This document shows, piece by piece, positions 23,393 through 31,326 of a stretch of 64,000 nucleotides of DNA. Source of the stretch: Streptomyces olivaceoviridis (GTDB taxonomy: Bacteria > Actinomycetota > Actinomycetes > Streptomycetales > Streptomycetaceae); contig NZ_BMUI01000004.1 in NCBI RefSeq assembly GCF_014650115.1, forward strand, positions 62,001 to 126,000. Direction: 5' to 3'. Both the position numbers and the translations under genes were made by a program. The notes under the pieces were generated by a model, which was not told the DNA's origin, ran no database searches, and saw nothing but the letters and a program-made list of their open reading frames with translations. Every line of letters begins with the position of its first letter. Position 1 is the stretch's first letter.

Positions 23393-24010
23393 ATGAAGCC
23401 CGTGCCCCACGCGACATCCCTCCGCCGCGCGCCCGTCCAGCGGCGCAGCGCCGAACGGCTGACCAGGATCCTGGACGCCTGCGCCGAACTCCTCGACGAG
23501 GTCGGCTACGACGCCCTGAGCACGCGCGCGGTCGCCCAGCGCGCCGGCGTGCCCATCGGCTCGGTCTACCGCTTCTTCGGCAACAAGCGGCAGATGGCCG
23601 ACGCCCTCGCCCAGCGCAACCTGGAGCGGTACGTCGAGCGTGTCACCGACCGGCTGAAGAAGGCCGGCAAGGGGGACTGGCGGGCCGCCATGGACGCCGT
23701 CCTGGACGAGTACCTGGGCATGAAGCGCACGGCTCCCGGCTTCTCCCTGGTGGACTTCGGCAACCAGATCCCGGTCGGCTCCCGCCACGACGAGCCCAAC
23801 ACCCGGGTCGCCGACCGGCTCACCGACCTGCTCGCCGGCTATCTCGGCCGCATCCCGGACGCGGACCTGCGGCGAGCCTTCCTGGTCGCCGTGGAGAGCG
23901 CCGACACCCTCGTCCAACTCGCCTTCCGGATCGACCCGCAGGGCGACGAGGCGATCATCACCGAGACCCGGGAACTGCTCCGGGCGTACCTGGGACGCGT
24001 GCTGGACTGA
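23393..24010 (+). CDS. TetR-family regulator (SCO1712-like)
   Basis: A 205-residue repressor-type protein. The helix-turn-helix reads RLTRILDACAELLDEVGYDALSTRAVAQRAGVPIGSVYRFFGNKRQMADAL (about residues 21-71). The C-terminal domain (FSLVDFGNQIPVGSRHDEPNT, AFLVAVESADTLVQLAFRIDPQGDEAIITETRELLRAYLGRVL) is all-helical and likely binds a hydrophobic ligand. From memory of gene order near hmgA it may correspond to SCO1712 of S. coelicolor, reported to affect antibiotic production; this needs a direct comparison. AAAGG lies 6 bp before ATG 23393. A 556-bp repeat array follows its stop. Confidence 0.9.
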   Translation: MKPVPHATSLRRAPVQRRSAERLTRILDACAELLDEVGYDALSTRAVAQRAGVPIGSVYRFFGNKRQMADALAQRNLERYVERVTDRLKKAGKGDWRAAMDAVLDEYLGMKRTAPGFSLVDFGNQIPVGSRHDEPNTRVADRLTDLLAGYLGRIPDADLRRAFLVAVESADTLVQLAFRIDPQGDEAIITETRELLRAYLGRVLD

Positions 24011-24024
24011 GACATGGGCGGACG

Positions 24025-24580
24025 GAGCGCCATCCGACGGCCTGAGCGGGCCGCCCGGAGTGCCATCCGACGGCCTGAGCGGGCCGCCCGGAGTCACCCC
24101 CCAAGACCGGCGCGGGCCGCCCGGAGTCACTTCCCAAGACCGGCGCGGGCCGGCCGGAGTGTCGCTTTGAGGGCTGGCATGGGTCGGGCGAAGGGCATCC
24201 GTCGGCGGTCGACGCGGGTCGGGCCGATCGTCATCCGGCGGTCGGCGCGGGCCGACCGGAGCGCCGTCCGACGACTGACGTGGGTCGGTGAAGTGCCGTC
24301 CGACGGCCTGCGCGGGTCGCCCGGAGCCACCCCCAAGACCGGCGCGGGCCGCCCAGAGCCGCCCCCGAGACCTACGCGGGCTGCCCGGAGTCACCCCAAG
24401 ACCGGCGCGGGCCGCCCGGAGTCACCCCCGAGGCCGGTGCGGGCTGCCCGGAGTCACCCCGAGGCCGGCGCGGGCCGCCCGGAGTCACCTCCAAGACCGG
24501 CATGGATCGGCTGAAGTGTCGCCCGACGCCCGGCGTGGGCCGGTCGGCGTGTCACCCGTCGGCCGGTGCCCGGCGGCCCG
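24025..24580. repeat. degenerate ~33-bp tandem array, about 17 units
   Basis: Units open with GAG(T/C) and close with CGGGCCGCCCG, for example at 24025, 24058 and 24091 (33-bp spacing). Later units are 31-36 bp. Two sub-types alternate: GCCATCCGACGGCCTGAG and TCACCCCCAAGACCGGCG. The first units stay in frame and create open frames of 11-residue repeats on both strands, but indels break the period, so coding is unlikely. The array fills most of the 699-bp gap before the oxidoreductase at 24710; the remainder holds the palindrome at 24627-24644. Confidence 0.85.
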
Positions 24581-24626
24581 AGGGTGTGCCGGAACGGAAG
24601 GGTCACGTGCGGGGCCTCCCCTCCGT

Positions 24627-24644
24627 GCATACCGGTCGGTATGC
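24627..24644. promoter_or_regulatory. perfect palindrome GCATACCG-GT-CGGTATGC
   Basis: An 18-bp element with perfect 8-bp arms lies 66 bp upstream of the oxidoreductase GTG at 24710. Its CGGTAT half matches the TetR-type operators at 47620 and 53077 in this window, but it lacks 4 central bases. The oxidoreductase is therefore probably regulated by a TetR protein. Confidence 0.65.
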
Positions 24645-24709
24645 TCGCCCCAGCCGGTCCGCCCGCTCGTGCGCGGGCGACCCCGTCGCCGACCCCTCCG
24701 GGAGGACCC

Positions 24710-26941
24710 GTGTCCCGCACCGCCCTGCGAATCTGCCCCCTGTGCGAGGCCACCTGCGGGCTGACCCTCACCGTCGAGGGCACCCGCGTCACCGGCGCCC
24801 GCGGTGACCGGGACGACGTCTTCAGCAAGGGGTTCATCTGCCCCAAGGGCGCCGCCTTCGGTGCCGTCGACGGCGACCCCGACCGGCTGCGCACCCCGCT
24901 CGTCCGGGAGAACGGCGGCCTGCGCGAGGCCACCTGGGAGGAGGCCTTCGACGCGGTCGCCGCGGGTCTGCGCCCGGTGGTGGAGCGGTACGGTCCCGAC
25001 GCCGTGGGCGTGGTCCTCGGCAACCCCAACGTGCACACCGTGGCCGGCGCCCTCTACCCGCCGGTCCTGCTCGGCGCCCTGCGCACCCGCAGCCTGTTCA
25101 CCGCCTCCACGGTCGACCAGATGCCCAAGCACGTGTCCAGCGGGCTGCTGTTCGGCGACGCGGGCGCCATCCCGGTGCCGGACCTCGACCACACCGACCA
25201 CCTGCTGCTCATCGGCGCCAACCCCCTTGAGTCCAACGGCAGTCTGTGCACCGCCCCCGACTTCCCCGGCAGGCTCAAGGCTCTCAGGGCGCGCGGCGGC
25301 CGGCTCACCGTCGTGGACCCGCGCCGCACCCGCACCGCGAAGCTCGCCGACCGCCACCTGGCGATACGCCCCGGCGCCGACGCCTTGCTGCTCGCCGCGA
25401 TGGCCCACACCCTCTTCACGGAGGACCTGGTCGACCTCCGGCACCTGGCCCCGCACGTCGAGGGACTCGACGAACTCCGGGACGCGCTGGGCGACTTCAC
25501 CCCCGAGGCCGTGGCGCCCGCCTGCGACCTGGACACCGGTGTCATCCGCACCCTCGCCCGCGAGCTGGCCGCCGCCCCGGCCGCCGCCGTCTACGCCCGC
25601 ATCGGCAGCTGCACCGTCCCGCACGGCACCCTGGCCAGCTGGCTGGTCGACGTCCTGAACATCCTCACCGGCAACCTGGACCGGCCCGGCGGCGCGCTCT
25701 TCCCGCAGGCCGCCACCGACAAGGCGCCCCGTCCGGCGGGCCCGGGGCGTGGCTTCGCGCTCGGCCGCTGGCACTCCCGGGTGAGCGGACACCCGGAGGC
25801 GAAGGGGGAGTTGCCGCTCGCCGCGCTCGCCGAGGAGATCGACACCGCGACCGACGAGGGGACACCGGTGCGCGCGCTGATCGCCGTCGCCGCCAACCCC
25901 GTGCTCTCCGCGCCCGACGGCGACCGGCTCGACAAGGCCCTGGACTCCCTGGACTTCATGGTCAGCGTCGACCCGTACCTCAACGAGACCTCGCGCCACG
26001 CCCACGTCGTCCTGCCCCCGCCCCCGCCCTCCCAGAGCCCGCACCACGACTTCGCCTTCAACGCCCTGGCCGTGCGCAACCAGGTCCGCTACACCCGCCC
26101 CGCCGTCCCGCTGGAGCCCGGCCGCATGGCGGAGACCGAGATCCTCGCCCGGCTGGTCCTGGCCGCCACGGGCATGCACGGCGCCGACCCGGCCGCCGTC
26201 GACGCGATGGTCATCGACCAGACCCTCGGCAAGGCTGTCCAGGACGCGCACGGGCCGGTGCACGGACGCGACCCGCACGAGCTCGCCGCCCTGCTGATCG
26301 GCGACAACGGCCCCGAGCGACGGCTCGACCTGATGCTGCGCCTCGGCCCGTACGGCGACGGCTTCGGCGCCCGCCCCGACGGGCTGACCCTGGAGAAGCT
26401 GCTCGCCCACCCGCACGGCATCGACCTCGGCCCGCTGCGCCCGCGGCTGCCGCAGCCGCTGAAGACCCGCAGCGGCAAGGTCGAGCTGCTGCCCGGGCCC
26501 CTCGCCGACGATCTGCCCCGGCTCCGCGCGGCCCTGCGCGAGCGGCCCGCGGGCCTCGTCCTGGTCGGCCGCCGCCATCTGCGCTCCAACAACAGCTGGA
26601 TGCACAACGTGCCCGCGCTCACCGGCGGCAGCAACCGCTGCACGGTGCACATCCACCCCGAGGACGCGGCCCGCCTCGGCGTCCGGGACGGCGCGGACGT
26701 CCGCGTCAAGGGCGCCGGGGGAGAGGTGGTGGCCCCCGCGGAGGTCACCGACGGCGTCCGGCCCGGTGTGGTGAGCCTGCCGCACGGCTGGGGCCACGAC
26801 CGGCCCGGCACCCGGCTGGGCCACGCCTCCACCGACCCCGGCGTCAACGTCAATCAGCTGCTCGACGGCAGCCTGCTCGACCCGCTGTCGGGCAACGCGG
26901 TCCTCAACGGCGTACCCGTCGAGCTCGTAGCACTGCCGTGA
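24710..26941 (+). CDS. molybdopterin oxidoreductase (DMSO-reductase family) with [4Fe-4S] site
   Basis: A 743-residue bis-MGD enzyme. The N-terminal Fe-S motif is CPLCEATCGLTL...GFICPKG (CxxCxxxC...C, residues 9-50). It is followed by the Molybdopterin domain (VGVVLGNPNVHTVAGALY, DHLLLIGANPLESNGSL, RLTVVDPRRTRTAKLADRHLAIRPGADALLLAAM) and a C-terminal molydop-binding domain (RRHLRSNNSWMHNVPALTGGSNRC, INQLLDG-type ending). No Tat signal is seen, so it is cytoplasmic. No dedicated Fe-S or membrane subunit is adjacent, so the electron partner is unknown. GTG 24710 with GGGAGG upstream is chosen. The substrate is unassigned; the family includes formate, nitrate and thiosulfate enzymes. Confidence 0.9.
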   Translation: MSRTALRICPLCEATCGLTLTVEGTRVTGARGDRDDVFSKGFICPKGAAFGAVDGDPDRLRTPLVRENGGLREATWEEAFDAVAAGLRPVVERYGPDAVGVVLGNPNVHTVAGALYPPVLLGALRTRSLFTASTVDQMPKHVSSGLLFGDAGAIPVPDLDHTDHLLLIGANPLESNGSLCTAPDFPGRLKALRARGGRLTVVDPRRTRTAKLADRHLAIRPGADALLLAAMAHTLFTEDLVDLRHLAPHVEGLDELRDALGDFTPEAVAPACDLDTGVIRTLARELAAAPAAAVYARIGSCTVPHGTLASWLVDVLNILTGNLDRPGGALFPQAATDKAPRPAGPGRGFALGRWHSRVSGHPEAKGELPLAALAEEIDTATDEGTPVRALIAVAANPVLSAPDGDRLDKALDSLDFMVSVDPYLNETSRHAHVVLPPPPPSQSPHHDFAFNALAVRNQVRYTRPAVPLEPGRMAETEILARLVLAATGMHGADPAAVDAMVIDQTLGKAVQDAHGPVHGRDPHELAALLIGDNGPERRLDLMLRLGPYGDGFGARPDGLTLEKLLAHPHGIDLGPLRPRLPQPLKTRSGKVELLPGPLADDLPRLRAALRERPAGLVLVGRRHLRSNNSWMHNVPALTGGSNRCTVHIHPEDAARLGVRDGADVRVKGAGGEVVAPAEVTDGVRPGVVSLPHGWGHDRPGTRLGHASTDPGVNVNQLLDGSLLDPLSGNAVLNGVPVELVALP

Positions 26942-26991
26942 CCTGGACTTTCGCGCTTATTGCTCGCACGTCAACATCTTGTTAACGCCGT

Positions 26992-27056
26992 TTGAACGGA
27001 CCTAACGTCATCGCACCGCCGACCCCCAGGTGGGATGTTCAAGGGCGAACGTTAGG
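26992..27056 (+). promoter_or_regulatory. interlocked inverted repeats in citrate-transporter leader
   Basis: TTGAAC (26992-26997) pairs with GTTCAA (27037-27042). CCTAACGT (27001-27008) pairs with ACGTTAGG (27049-27056). The order a-b-a'-b' allows a pseudoknot or two competing hairpins ending 10 bp before the ATG at 27066. This could be a protein operator pair or an RNA switch. Confidence 0.45.
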
Positions 27057-27065
27057 TATCCATTC

Positions 27066-28454
27066 ATGCTGACCATCCTCGGCTTCGCCATGATCGCGAC
27101 CTTCCTGGTCCTGATCATGCTGAAGAAGATGTCGCCGATCGCGGCGCTCGTGCTCATACCCGCGCTCTTCTGCGTGTTCGTGGGCAAGGGTGCCAAGCTC
27201 GGCGACTACGTCATCGACGGCGTCACCGGCCTCGCCCCCACCGCGGCGATGCTCATGTTCGCGATCGTCTACTTCGGTGTGATGATCGACGTCGGTCTCT
27301 TCGACCCGGTCGTGCGGGGCATCCTCAAGTTCTGCAAGGCCGACCCGCTGCGGATCGTGGTCGGCACGGCGGTCCTCGCCGCGATCGTCTCCCTGGACGG
27401 CGACGGCTCCACCACCTTCATGATCACCGTCTCGGCGATGTACCCGCTGTACAAGCGCCTGAAGATGTCCCTGGTCGTGATGACCGGCGTCGCCGCCATG
27501 GCCAACGGCGTGATGAACACGCTGCCGTGGGGCGGCCCCACCGCCCGCGCCGCCACCGCGCTGAAGCTCGACGCCAGTGACATCTTCGTGCCGATGATCC
27601 CGGCCCTCGCCATGGGCCTGCTGTTCGTCTTCGCCCTCGCCTACGTCCTCGGCCGCCGCGAGCGCAAGCGGCTCGGTGTGCTGACGCTGGACGAGGTGCT
27701 GGTGGAGGAGACCGAGACGGTGCTGGTCGGCGCCGGTGCCGGCAAGGGCGTGACGAGGGCCGGCGGTTCCGGTCCGGGCGTGGACCTGCCCGACGAGCCC
27801 GAGGACGAGAGCTTCCAGGGCCTGGACCCGGACCGCCCCACCCTGCGCCCCAGGCTCTACTGGTTCAACGCGCTGCTCACGGTCGCCCTGCTCACCGCCA
27901 TGATCATGGAGTGGCTGCCGATCCCGGTGCTGTTCCTGCTCGGCGCCGCCCTCGCCCTGACCGTCAACTTCCCGCACATGCCGGACCAGAAGGCCCGGAT
28001 CGCCGCCCACGCCGAGAACGTCCTCAACGTCTCCGGCATGGTCTTCGCCGCCGCCGTCTTCACCGGCGTCCTCCAGGGCACCGGCATGGTCGACCACATG
28101 GCGAAGTGGCTGGTGGACAACGTCCCCGACGGCATGGGCCCGCACATGGCCCTCGTCACCGGCGTGCTGAGCATCCCGCTCACCTACTTCATGTCCAACG
28201 ACGGCTTCTACTTCGGCGTCCTGCCGGTGCTCGCCGAGGCGGGCCAGGCGCACGGCGTGTCCGCGGTGGAGATCGCCCGCGCCTCGATCATCGGCCAGCC
28301 CCTGCACATGTCCAGCCCGCTCGTCCCGGCCGTGTACGTCCTGGTCGGCATGGCCAAGGTGGAGTTCGGCGACCACACCCGGTTCGTGGTCAAGTGGGCC
28401 GTGCTCACCTCGCTGGTGGTCCTCGGCGCGGCCGTCCTGTTCGGCATCGTCTGA
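27066..28454 (+). CDS. CitMHS-family citrate (metal-citrate:H+) transporter
   Basis: A 462-residue secondary transporter with about 11-12 membrane helices and a hydrophilic central loop (about residues 205-260). Family patterns: LGFAMIATFLVLIMLKKMSPIAALVLIPALF, SLDGDGSTTFMITVSAMYPLYKRLKM, MNTLPWGGPTARAATAL, NVLNVSGMVFAAAVFTGVLQGTGM, YFMSNDGFYFGVLPVLAEA and GQPLHMSSPLVPAVYVLVG. CitMHS members import citrate complexed with Mg2+ or Ca2+ (or heavier metals) with protons. The ATG at 27066 (MLTILGFAM) is the family start. No two-component citrate sensor is in the window. The MFS gene follows 16 bp later, so the two form an operon. Confidence 0.93.
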   Translation: MLTILGFAMIATFLVLIMLKKMSPIAALVLIPALFCVFVGKGAKLGDYVIDGVTGLAPTAAMLMFAIVYFGVMIDVGLFDPVVRGILKFCKADPLRIVVGTAVLAAIVSLDGDGSTTFMITVSAMYPLYKRLKMSLVVMTGVAAMANGVMNTLPWGGPTARAATALKLDASDIFVPMIPALAMGLLFVFALAYVLGRRERKRLGVLTLDEVLVEETETVLVGAGAGKGVTRAGGSGPGVDLPDEPEDESFQGLDPDRPTLRPRLYWFNALLTVALLTAMIMEWLPIPVLFLLGAALALTVNFPHMPDQKARIAAHAENVLNVSGMVFAAAVFTGVLQGTGMVDHMAKWLVDNVPDGMGPHMALVTGVLSIPLTYFMSNDGFYFGVLPVLAEAGQAHGVSAVEIARASIIGQPLHMSSPLVPAVYVLVGMAKVEFGDHTRFVVKWAVLTSLVVLGAAVLFGIV

Positions 28455-28470
28455 TCCCCCTGGAGGACAC

Positions 28471-29709
28471 ATGGGGCCCGGTGGGAACCGCGGCTGGCTG
28501 CTCCGCCTCGTCATCGCCTTCGGCTGCGCGCAGGGGGCGGTGTCGATGGCCCGGCCCGCCGTCTCCTACCGGGCCCTGGCGCTCGGCGCCGACGAACGGG
28601 CGGTCGGTGTCATCGCAGGTGTCTACGCGCTGCTGCCGCTGTTCGCCGCCGTACCGCTCGGCCGCCGTACCGACCACGGCCGCTGCGCGCCCCTGCTGCC
28701 GGCCGGTGTCGTCCTCATCGCGGCCGGCTGCGCGCTCAGCGGGCTCGCCGGCTCGCTGTGGGCGATGGCCCTGTGGAGCGGGGTGATGGGACTCGGCCAC
28801 CTGTGCTTCGTGATCGGCGCCCAGTCGCTGGTGGCCCGTCAGTCCGCGCCGCACGAACAGGACCGCAACTTCGGCCACTTCACCATCGGCGCCTCCCTCG
28901 GCCAGCTCGTCGGGCCCGTCGCCGCGGGCGCGCTCATCGGTGGCCCCGACATGGCCCGCAGCAGCGCGCTCGCCCTCGTCGTGGCGGGTGCGGGCGCGGC
29001 GGTCGCGTTCACCTCGCTGTGGCGCATCGAGGACCGTACGGCCGTCACCTCCCGTGCGTCCAGCGGTGGCCGGGTGCCGGTCGGCGGCATCCTGCGCGCC
29101 CGGGGCGTGCCCGCGGGCATGCTGATCAGCCTGTCGGTGCTGTCCGCGACCGACGTCCTCACCGCCTACCTGCCGGTGGTCGGCGAACACCGGGGGATCG
29201 CGCCCTCGGTGATCGGCGTCCTGCTCAGCCTTCGGGCGGGCGCCACCATAGCCTGCCGGCTCGTCCTCACCCCGCTGCTGCGGCTGCTCGGCCGGCCCGC
29301 GCTGCTCACCGTGACCTGCCTGCTGGCCGCCCTGCTGTGCGCGGGGGTGGCGCTGCCGGTGCCGGTGTGGGCGCTCGGTGTGATGCTCACGGTCCTCGGC
29401 TTCTGCCTGGGCGTGGGCCAGCCGCTGTCGATGACGACGGTGGTGCGGGCCGCGCCGGCCGAGGCCCGCTCCACCGCGCTCGCCCTGCGGCTGACCGGCA
29501 ACCGGCTGGGCCAGGTCGCCGCCCCGGCCGCCGCGGGTCTGGTCGCCGGGCTGGCGGGCGTGGCCGCGCCGTTCGTGATGCTGGGGGCGCTGCTGCTGGT
29601 GTCGTCGTCAGTGGCGCCGCGCTCGCCGGGCCGGGCCGAGGGGTCGTCCGGGCGGGTGACCGGGAAGCGGCCGAGGCGCCCGGGATTGCGCCGCACGAGC
29701 GATCTGTGA
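28471..29709 (+). CDS. MFS transporter
   Basis: A 412-residue major facilitator with about 12 predicted helices. The A-loop between helices 2 and 3 reads PLGRRTDHGRCAPLLPAG, and a helix-4/5 region reads GVMGLGHLCFVIGAQSLV. The second half begins about residue 205 (GVPAGMLISLSVLSATDVLTAYLPVVGE) and has a symmetrical GLRLTGNRLGQVAAPAAAGLVAG-like segment. Substrate unknown. TGGAGGACAC before the ATG at 28471 is a strong ribosome site. The gene follows the citrate transporter closely, so it may handle a related metabolite or co-exported product. The C-terminal 30 residues are a basic tail. Confidence 0.9.
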   Translation: MGPGGNRGWLLRLVIAFGCAQGAVSMARPAVSYRALALGADERAVGVIAGVYALLPLFAAVPLGRRTDHGRCAPLLPAGVVLIAAGCALSGLAGSLWAMALWSGVMGLGHLCFVIGAQSLVARQSAPHEQDRNFGHFTIGASLGQLVGPVAAGALIGGPDMARSSALALVVAGAGAAVAFTSLWRIEDRTAVTSRASSGGRVPVGGILRARGVPAGMLISLSVLSATDVLTAYLPVVGEHRGIAPSVIGVLLSLRAGATIACRLVLTPLLRLLGRPALLTVTCLLAALLCAGVALPVPVWALGVMLTVLGFCLGVGQPLSMTTVVRAAPAEARSTALALRLTGNRLGQVAAPAAAGLVAGLAGVAAPFVMLGALLLVSSSVAPRSPGRAEGSSGRVTGKRPRRPGLRRTSDL

Positions 29710-29730
29710 CGGCGCGTCGGGCGTCAGTGC

Positions 29731-29750
29731 CATGGGCCGCGCGGCCCATG
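29731..29750. terminator. perfect 20-bp palindrome after MFS gene
   Basis: CATGGGCCGCGCGGCCCATG is fully self-complementary and lies 22 bp after the MFS stop. A GC-rich cruciform or hairpin of this kind probably terminates the citrate/MFS transcript. It could alternatively be an operator for the secreted-protein/sortase operon at 29812. Confidence 0.5.
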
Positions 29751-29811
29751 AAGGAGAGTCCAGGCGAACGAGCGATTTGTATGAAAATCGTCTGAACTCG
29801 GAGGAGCGCGC

Positions 29812-30513
29812 ATGCCCACCATGACCCCACGTGCCGTCGGCCCCCGCGCGGGCGCCACAGTCGTCCTCACCGCCCTCGCCGCGGCGGGCGCGTCATGGGT
29901 GGCGGCTCCGAGCGCGATGGCCCAGGGCGAGAACGGCGACATCAGGATTCACGACGAGCGTCACCTCCACGGGACGCCGCTCGTGGGGTCGGTCAAGGAC
30001 GATCCCGTGGTGTGCCGGTTCTATCTGGAGGCCGTCAACTTCGACACGCTCACCAGCATCGCCTACACCATCACCCCGCAGCCCCCGCTCCCCACCGCCG
30101 CCACCGTCGCCGGCACCATCCAGCTCGCCGGGGGTGCCGGGCATACCGACCCGCTCGGCCTCGCGGACGGTCAGTACAAGATCAGCTGGCTCGTGGGCAC
30201 CCCCGCCGCCCTCAAGGAGAAGGTGTTCCGCGTCAACTGCAAGGACGGGCGCCACGAGGGTGAGCACGGGCCGGGCGGGCAGATCTCCGACGGCCGGCAC
30301 AACGACTCCGACGGCCGGCACGACAGCGACGCGTCCTGGGGCAAGGACGACCAGAGCGGTCCCAGGGGAGGGGTGCACGCGGGCGGCGGCGGTCTCATCG
30401 ACACGGCCGCCGCCTACTCCCCGGTGGCCGCCGCAGGTGCCGTGGGTCTGATCGCCGTCTGTGGTGCCGTGTACGTCCGGCTGGTCCGCCGGCGGCCCCA
30501 TGGCGCCGCGTAG
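29812..30513 (+). CDS. secreted, C-terminally anchored surface protein; sortase operon partner
   Basis: A 233-residue exported protein. The signal peptide runs to about residue 37 (AAPSAMA-QG). A beta-type domain covers about 40-145 (VVCRFYLEAVNFDTLTSIAYTITPQPP, YKISWLVGTPAALKEKVFRVNCKDG, with a Cys pair in VCRF and VNCKD). A polar linker with SDGRHNDSDGRHDSD repeats follows, then a C-terminal hydrophobic helix (AAAGAVGLIAVCGAVYVRL) and basic tail RRRPHGAA. This is the layout of a sortase substrate, yet no LPxTG or LAxTG motif is visible before the helix. It overlaps the sortase gene by 14 bp. GGAGGAG lies 7 bp before the ATG. Confidence 0.82.
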   Translation: MPTMTPRAVGPRAGATVVLTALAAAGASWVAAPSAMAQGENGDIRIHDERHLHGTPLVGSVKDDPVVCRFYLEAVNFDTLTSIAYTITPQPPLPTAATVAGTIQLAGGAGHTDPLGLADGQYKISWLVGTPAALKEKVFRVNCKDGRHEGEHGPGGQISDGRHNDSDGRHDSDASWGKDDQSGPRGGVHAGGGGLIDTAAAYSPVAAAGAVGLIAVCGAVYVRLVRRRPHGAA

Positions 30514-31171
30514 GTACCGGCGCAGGCCCTGGTACCGCACCCGCGCCTACCGCCTCGCCAGGACGGCCCTGCTGGTGTTCGTCCTGGTGACGGTGGGGTC
30601 GCGCTGCGGGTCGGGCGGCGGGGCGGCAGGGTCCGGCCCGCACGCCGTGGCGGCCGGTACGGACTCCGCCCGCGGTGGGCCGGCCGCCCCTCCGGCGCCG
30701 CCGCCCCGCCCGCTGCCCCGGTCCCGGCCGACCTCCTTCCGCGTCCCCTCCCTGGGCATCGACGCCCCCATCACCCCGCTCCGCCTCGACCGGAACCAGG
30801 AGCTGGAGACACCGCCCGTCGACAGACCGCGGCTGGTCGGCTGGTACCAGGGCGGCCCCACGCCCGGCGAGGCCGGCACCGCCGTCGCCGTCGGCCACCG
30901 CGACACCCGCACCGGCCCCGCCGTCTTCGCCGGCCTCGCCCAGGTCAAGCCCGGCAAGCCCGTCGAGGTCCGGCGGGCGGACGGCCGCGTCGCCGTCTAC
31001 TCCGTCGACCGGGTGAAGGTCTATGACAAGGCCGGCTTCCCCGACGAGGAGGTCTACGGCCCGACCGGGCGCCCGGAACTGCGGGTGCTCACCTGCGGCG
31101 GCCTGTTCAGCCGGCGGACCGGCTACACCAGCAACGTGGTGGTCTTCGCCCATCTGACCGCGACCAGGTGA
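30500..31171 (+). CDS. class F-type sortase
   Basis: A 223-residue membrane transpeptidase. It has a basic N-terminus, one membrane helix ([17 protein letters not shown], about 20-36), a Pro-rich linker, and a sortase barrel from about 80 ([16 protein letters not shown]). Catalytic residues are His133 (AVGHRDT), Cys199 (VLTCGG) and Arg205/206 (RRTGY). Sortases cleave a C-terminal sorting motif and attach the protein to cell-wall peptide. Its ATG at 30500 lies inside the end of the preceding surface-protein gene, so enzyme and presumed substrate are translated together. The Cys in the membrane helix (SRCGSG) is not a convincing lipobox. Confidence 0.9.
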   Translation: MAPRRYRRRPWYRTRAYRLARTALLVFVLVTVGSRCGSGGGAAGSGPHAVAAGTDSARGGPAAPPAPPPRPLPRSRPTSFRVPSLGIDAPITPLRLDRNQELETPPVDRPRLVGWYQGGPTPGEAGTAVAVGHRDTRTGPAVFAGLAQVKPGKPVEVRRADGRVAVYSVDRVKVYDKAGFPDEEVYGPTGRPELRVLTCGGLFSRRTGYTSNVVVFAHLTATR

Positions 31172-31180
31172 CCGGGGGAA

Positions 31181-31213
31181 CGGCCGGTGCGCACGCCGTG
31201 CCCGCACCGGCCG
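31181..31213 (+). terminator. strong hairpin terminator after sortase
   Basis: An 11-bp perfect stem (CGGCCGGTGCG at 31181-31191 with CGCACCGGCCG at 31203-31213) and an 11-nt loop begin 10 bp after the sortase stop. Confidence 0.8.
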
Positions 31214-31267
31214 GTCCCTTCGGCATCATGTCCCGGAGCGTCCGGACCGGCCATGTCTGGCGCGGGA

Positions 31268-31286
31268 AAACTATCACCGCTAGTTT
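31268..31286. promoter_or_regulatory. 19-bp operator AAACTATC-ACC-GCTAGTTT before ALDH
   Basis: A near-perfect palindrome 41 bp before the ALDH ATG. It matches the site at 35344-35362 in front of the TetR/acyl-CoA dehydrogenase pair (AAACTAGC-N3-GCTAATTT). The TetR protein at 34682-35317 is the likely binder of both. Confidence 0.75.
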
Positions 31287-31326
31287 GTGTGCCGGACGAC
31301 GCGGACCCCGCCGGGAGGACACAGCA

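Noticed and set aside
24014..24514. 166-aa plus-strand frame with ARSHPPRPARA repeats
   Set aside because: It is produced by the 33-bp array; unit indels change the repeat frame partway, there is no ribosome site and an opposing frame is equally open.
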